DNA from: CAZHJA01 sp964532865 | GTDB taxonomy: Bacteria > Patescibacteriota > Microgenomatia > UBA1406 > GWC2-37-13 | Assembly (NCBI GenBank): GCA_964532865.1 | Contig: CAZHJA010000037.1 | Coordinates: 1-9,437, forward strand | Reading direction: 5' to 3' | Length of the DNA: 9,437 bases | Shown here: in pieces, positions 6,078 through 9,437 of the stretch | Position numbering within the stretch: the first letter of the stretch is position 1 | Layout: the number at the start of each line of letters is the position of its first letter | The notes under the pieces: generated by a model | The model's input: the letters and a program-made list of their open reading frames with translations, nothing else | Told to the model about the DNA's origin: nothing | The model's database searches: none | Translations under genes and position numbers: made by a program

Positions 6078-7539
6078 AAAAATAATTGTATCAAAAAATA
6101 TTCCTTTAATATTTCTTATTATAATACTATCATTTTTAAGACTTTATCGCTTAAATGACTTTGCAATGTTTTTAAGTGATCAGGGAAGAGATGCAATTAT
6201 TATAAAAAGAATTGTAACTTTAGAACACTTCCCTGCTATTGGAGCTCCAACTTCAATAGGACAGGTATTTTTAGGCCCTTTTTACTATTATCTTATATCA
6301 CCTTTCTTGGCGCTTTTTAACTTTAATCCAGTAGGCCTTGCATTTGGCGTTGCATTTCTTTCAATAATAGGACTTATTGCAAGCTATATTGCAGTAAAAC
6401 ATGAATTAAGTAAAAAAACTGCTCTTTTATTTTTAATATTTGCAGGCTTTTCATATATTCAAATTGAAAACTCAAGATTCTCTTGGAATCCTAATCTTCT
6501 TCCAATTTTTTCCTTTTTTACTCTTTATTTTTTCTATAAAACTCTAAAAGACAAAAAATATCTTTTTGCAGTTCTCTTTGGCTCTTTTTTATCATTTTGC
6601 TTTCAACTTCATTATTTAAGTGCATTATTAATTATCCCGATACTTTTTTTTTCAATTACTCATTTATTAAAAACAAAAAAAAAGACAATATTTATTCTTC
6701 AAATAATATGTGCTTTTTTCTCTTTTCTATTTTGGAACATCCCGCTTATACTTTTTGATATTCGTCATAATTTTCTAAACAGCACAAATTTCATAAAACT
6801 ATTTACAGAACAAAAGATTGTTCAAAAAGCATCTTTTTTATCCCGCTTACTAGAAGTCAACAATGGTTTTTTCTCTGCACTAGCCAAAATACAAGTCCCA
6901 AGCATAATTGCATTAATTATCTTAATATTTATACTTTTAGTATTATTTTCACGTATTCATACAAAAAAATATCATCAACGGCTTTTTATTTTAATTCATG
7001 CAGTAAACTTTATTTCCTTTATGATTTTTTTTACCCTTCTTAATAGCCCTAATCATCCTCATTATTATGGTCAAATATATTTAAGCTTTTTTCTTATTAT
7101 TTCTTTTATATTAATATCATTTAAAAAAGACTCTACTTTTAAAAATATTTTAATAATATTTTTCGTGATTATATATATCTTTTTTAATGCTAAAAACTAT
7201 AATTTTCTTTTTAATAAATCTCAAAATCAAATAGGACATTCAAAAAAAGTTGCAGAATTCTTAAGCGAAAAAATAGGCAGTAAGCCTTTTAATATTTCAA
7301 CATGGCCCGTTGACTTTTCAGAAGACAATTATCTATATTTTCTTGAACTTAAGGGACAAGTACCAGTAAATAGAGAAAATCATGAAATTACAGATCAAAT
7401 GTTTGTACTATGCAATACAAAACCATGCCTTGTAATAAATTCTCCTTCTTGGAATATTTCCATGTTTGGTAAGGCAAAAATTGATAAAATATGGAGTATT
7501 AAAAATATTGAAGTTTTCAAGCTTATCCATGACAGATAA
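6052..7539 (+). CDS. GT-C membrane glycosyltransferase, GT39/PMT_2-like
   Basis: A 495-residue polytopic membrane protein resembling GT39/ArnT-type transferases, which move a sugar from a polyprenyl phosphate to a protein, lipid or glycan outside the cell. The first outer loop has FLSDQGRDA at 40-48, with acidic D43 and D47 placed like the catalytic aspartates of PMT/ArnT enzymes. The segment SRFSWNPNLLP (141-151) and HYLS (187-190) follow. About eleven or twelve hydrophobic helices reach to about residue 380, then a soluble C-terminal domain of some 110 residues (STWPVDFSEDNYLYF region) probably lies outside. The ATG at 6052 is inside the opposite gene; TTG at 6058 is an alternative, with no other good start before M39. 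The stop overlaps the GT2 gene by 11 bases. T9 and A9 tracts occur at 6644-6652 and 6675-6683. Confidence 0.87.
   Translation: MLLYFFKNIKIIVSKNIPLIFLIIILSFLRLYRLNDFAMFLSDQGRDAIIIKRIVTLEHFPAIGAPTSIGQVFLGPFYYYLISPFLALFNFNPVGLAFGVAFLSIIGLIASYIAVKHELSKKTALLFLIFAGFSYIQIENSRFSWNPNLLPIFSFFTLYFFYKTLKDKKYLFAVLFGSFLSFCFQLHYLSALLIIPILFFSITHLLKTKKKTIFILQIICAFFSFLFWNIPLILFDIRHNFLNSTNFIKLFTEQKIVQKASFLSRLLEVNNGFFSALAKIQVPSIIALIILIFILLVLFSRIHTKKYHQRLFILIHAVNFISFMIFFTLLNSPNHPHYYGQIYLSFFLIISFILISFKKDSTFKNILIIFFVIIYIFFNAKNYNFLFNKSQNQIGHSKKVAEFLSEKIGSKPFNISTWPVDFSEDNYLYFLELKGQVPVNRENHEITDQMFVLCNTKPCLVINSPSWNISMFGKAKIDKIWSIKNIEVFKLIHDR
6085..6093 (-). promoter_or_regulatory. Extended -10 promoter for the PIG-V-like gene and ABC operon
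   Basis: Minus-strand TGATACAAT fits the extended -10 pattern TGnTATAAT with one mismatch, and ends seven bases before the ATG at 6077. Transcription would start at or next to the ATG. The promoter lies within the first codons of the opposite GT-C gene at 6052, so the two divergent promoters sit inside each other's genes. Confidence 0.45.
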
Positions 7540-8293
7540 TATTAATATATCTCTTGTTATTCCGTGCTATAACGAGGAGGTAAATATACAAAAAGGAGTA
7601 CTTGATAAAATTGGCAATTTTACTTCTAAAGATAGTAGATTTTCAGAAATACTTATTGTAGATGATGGATCAACAGATAATTCAAGAGAAATAATTAAAA
7701 AATTATATCTTTCAAAATATTCAAAGTTCAAACTTATTAATAATCCTCATCAAGGAAAAGCATTTACTGTTATAAAAGGAATTAAGAATGCTAAAGGAGA
7801 ATATGTATTATTTTCAGACATTGACTTGGCAACTCCTTTAGAAGAAGCAGATAAATTAATATCTCAAACCAAAAAAGGGTATGAAATTATTATAGGCTCA
7901 AGAAGCACTCAAAGAAAAGGTGCTCCTTTTTTAAGAAAAGCTATGGCACTTGGGTTTATTATAATTCGAAATTTTATAATTGGTTTAAAAGGAATAAGAG
8001 ATACACAATGCGGATTTAAAATGTTTAATACTGAAATTGCAAAGAATATTATTCAAAGACTTATTGTTTTTAAAAATAACAAAGATATTAAAGGATCATC
8101 TATTTCTGCAGGATTTGATCTTGAATTTATCTTTTTGGCTCAAAAGTATGGATATAAAATAAAAGAGGTACCTGTTATTTGGAAGCATGTTGAAACAAAA
8201 AATGTAAATTTTCTTAATGACTCAATTGAAACTTTAAAAGATATTTTAAAAATTAAATATTATGACTTAAAGAAAAAATATAGTAAGAAATGA
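7529..8293 (+). CDS. GT2 polyprenyl-phosphate sugar synthase (ALG5/DPM1-like)
   Basis: A GT-A fold enzyme expected to transfer a sugar, glucose or mannose by analogy, from a nucleotide sugar to polyprenyl phosphate on the cytoplasmic side, making the donor for GT-C enzymes. The 254 residues show VIPCYNEE (10-17), VDDGSTDNS (44-52), the metal-binding DxD as SDIDLATPLEE (96-106), GSRS at 123-126, and the ALG5-like RDTQCGFKMF (157-166) and GFDLEFIFLAQKYGYKIKEVPVIW (195-218). No C-terminal membrane helices are present, so it is the short soluble or peripheral type. The frame is open back to an ATG at 7466, but homology begins at SLVIPCYNEE, so the ATG at 7529 is chosen; it overlaps the upstream gene by 11 bases. 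The stop overlaps the next gene by four (ATGA). Neighbouring GT-C genes on both sides support the role. Confidence 0.92.
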   Translation: MTDNINISLVIPCYNEEVNIQKGVLDKIGNFTSKDSRFSEILIVDDGSTDNSREIIKKLYLSKYSKFKLINNPHQGKAFTVIKGIKNAKGEYVLFSDIDLATPLEEADKLISQTKKGYEIIIGSRSTQRKGAPFLRKAMALGFIIIRNFIIGLKGIRDTQCGFKMFNTEIAKNIIQRLIVFKNNKDIKGSSISAGFDLEFIFLAQKYGYKIKEVPVIWKHVETKNVNFLNDSIETLKDILKIKYYDLKKKYSKK

Positions 8294-9437
8294 AAAGAAA
8301 ATACATAGAAATAATTATTCTTTTAATACTCTCCTCCTTAATTGTTTTTTTTAAATTTAATGAAATTCCTAAAAATCTAGCATATGATGAAGTAGAATTT
8401 GCAAAGCTAGCTCTTTCTTTAGATAAAAAGCCTTATGCTCCATTTAGTCTTCTTGCAACAGGACATGCAACTTTCTACTTTTACATTATTCTTGCCTCTT
8501 TTAAAATATTTGGAATTACCAGCTTTGCACTACGCTTTCCTTCTGCCATGTTTGGAGTATTATGTGTTCCTCTTTTTTATTTAATAATGAAACATGTCTT
8601 TAATAATAAAGAGAATAATTACGATAATAGTCTAAGTAGTAGTAGTAATAAAAGGCGTTGGCTTTCTACTCTCCCATTTTTACTTACAATAATTTTCCTT
8701 TCATTAAGATGGTTTTTTAATTTTGCACGCTTCTCATTTGAACCAACTCTCCTATTATTCCTAGAACTTGCATCAATATTTTTTCTTCTTAAATACTTTA
8801 ACAATTTAAAAAAAATACATCTTTTAGTCTTTTCGGGAGCATTTGCAGGACTTGCATATAATTCATATACCGCAGGAAGAATATTTTTTGCGCTCCCTTT
8901 ACTTTTTTTAATTTTAAAAGGAATTAAAAAAGACATAAAAGTAAATAGACAAACATTTAAGAAAATAATATATAAAATAGTGCTTTTTATTATTCCTTTT
9001 ATCATTCTTATTGCACCATTAAATATTTATCTTTCAAAAGTAAAAGATACACGTATAGATCAGCTTTTTTTCTTAAGAAATCATGAGATGACAATAAATG
9101 AAAAAATAACAGGTTTGGGTGAAAATATCTACAAAACTGCACTTATGTTTGGTATTAAGGGAGATATAAATGGAAGACATAATTATCCTGGAAAACCTGC
9201 TTTAAACCCTATACTTGCGATATTATTTTCTATTGGATTATTTTTAGCGATAAAAAACTTCTCCCAATTCTATAATAAATTCTTTGTATTATATTTTTCT
9301 CTATCACTTATTCCAGCCCTTATGACTTATTCTTGGGAAAATCCAAATATGATAAGAACATATACTGTAATTCCATCAGTGGTATATTTTATTGGGCTTT
9401 CTATAAAAAGAATTATAAATATTAGATTTAATAAAAT
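8290..9437 (+). CDS. GT-C membrane glycosyltransferase, GT39-like (3' end beyond window)
   Basis: An open frame from ATG 8290 continues without a stop to the end of the window: 382 codons plus two bases, so the protein is C-terminally incomplete here. It is polytopic: an N-terminal helix (about 6-22), then YDEVEFAKLA (32-41), with D33/E34 at the usual place of the GT39/ArnT acidic catalytic motif, FYFYIILASFKIFG (62-75), LRFPSAMFG (81-89) and FARFSFEP (145-152). GDINGRHNYPG (291-301) in a long outer loop looks like a conserved element of bacterial PMT_2-type proteins. Residues 106-123 form a low-complexity Asn/Ser/Lys loop (NNKENNYDNSLSSSSNKRR) encoded partly by an AGT repeat. The start overlaps the GT2 stop by four bases, indicating translational coupling. 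It probably shares the lipid-linked sugar donor made by the GT2 enzyme. Confidence 0.88.
   Translation, partial: MKRKYIEIIILLILSSLIVFFKFNEIPKNLAYDEVEFAKLALSLDKKPYAPFSLLATGHATFYFYIILASFKIFGITSFALRFPSAMFGVLCVPLFYLIMKHVFNNKENNYDNSLSSSSNKRRWLSTLPFLLTIIFLSLRWFFNFARFSFEPTLLLFLELASIFFLLKYFNNLKKIHLLVFSGAFAGLAYNSYTAGRIFFALPLLFLILKGIKKDIKVNRQTFKKIIYKIVLFIIPFIILIAPLNIYLSKVKDTRIDQLFFLRNHEMTINEKITGLGENIYKTALMFGIKGDINGRHNYPGKPALNPILAILFSIGLFLAIKNFSQFYNKFFVLYFSLSLIPALMTYSWENPNMIRTYTVIPSVVYFIGLSIKRIINIRFNK
8635..8646 (+). repeat. (AGT)4 trinucleotide repeat in coding sequence
   Basis: Four tandem in-frame AGT codons give Ser116-Ser119 in a hydrophilic loop of the last GT-C protein, preceded by AGT CTA and followed by AAT. 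The repeat lies in a wider AAT/AGT-rich stretch starting near 8600. Length changes would alter loop size without shifting the frame. Confidence 0.7.

Noticed and set aside
7466..7528. Upstream ATG that would extend the GT2 protein by 21 residues
   Set aside because: The extension lies inside the upstream GT-C gene and precedes the conserved SLVIPCYNEE start of GT2 enzymes; ATG 7529 fits better.
8619..9005. Minus-strand open frame of 128 codons with a leucine-rich C-terminus
   Set aside because: Antisense to the last GT-C gene; the Leu repeat is the reverse reading of the AGT repeat. The plus frame has clear GT39-like motifs and is open over the whole stretch.
1..9437. CRISPR arrays, insertion sequences, toxin-antitoxin or defence genes
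   Set aside because: No regularly spaced repeats, transposase motifs or small toxin-like genes were found; the window is filled by the genes listed.
1..9437. Alternative genetic code (TGA as Gly, as in Gracilibacteria/SR1)
   Set aside because: TGA serves as the stop of the permease and GT2 genes at the expected family C-termini, and no in-frame TGA interrupts the other genes.

Overview
The window is a strongly AT-rich, gene-dense bacterial fragment with essentially no non-coding space. It holds one tRNA gene and nine protein genes, the last one cut by the right edge. TGA is used as a stop (permease gene, GT2 gene) and tryptophan is TGG, so the code is standard for TGA. Small overlapping genes, almost no Shine-Dalgarno sites, a GT-C/GT2 glycosyltransferase cluster and a split MacAB-like transporter together suggest a member of the Candidate Phyla Radiation (Patescibacteria), perhaps Microgenomates. 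That assignment is inference from style; no marker gene is present.

Layout. On the minus strand at the left are uppP (96-869) and, directly abutting its stop codon, a tRNA-Ala(CGC) gene (24-95). A 25-bp divergent promoter region separates uppP from a plus-strand GT4 glycosyltransferase (895-2019). That gene converges, with a 5-bp gap, on a minus-strand block read from 6077 down to 2025: a PIG-V-like GT-C glycosyltransferase, a HlyD/MacA-type adaptor, a LolD/MacB-type ATPase and a MacB/FtsX-type permease. Head-to-head with this block, and overlapping its first gene by 26 bp at the 5' ends, is a plus-strand unit: a GT-C transferase (6052-7539), a GT2 polyprenyl-phosphate-sugar synthase of the ALG5/DPM1 type (7529-8293) and a second GT-C transferase (8290 to the window end). 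Members of this unit overlap by 11 and 4 bp.

How the genes may work together. UppP makes undecaprenyl phosphate. The GT2 enzyme would charge a polyprenyl phosphate with a sugar on the cytoplasmic face, and GT-C enzymes use such lipid-linked sugars on the outer face of the membrane. The GT4 enzyme would act in the cytoplasm with nucleotide sugars. The region therefore reads as a cell-surface glycosylation locus, with an ABC export or envelope-remodelling system embedded in it. The sugars, acceptors and transported substrate cannot be read from the sequence.

Gene starts follow a pattern. Pribnow-like boxes lie 7-10 bp before several ATGs and SD sequences are nearly absent, which points to leaderless transcripts. 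The tRNA appears to have its own extended -10 promoter (TGCTATAAT) inside the 3' end of uppP. No CRISPR array, insertion sequence, rRNA or intrinsic terminator was seen, and there is no gene-free stretch above 300 bp. I found no clearly new system; the most distinctive points are the tRNA/uppP junction, the reciprocal 5' overlap of two divergent GT-C genes and the leaderless-style promoters.
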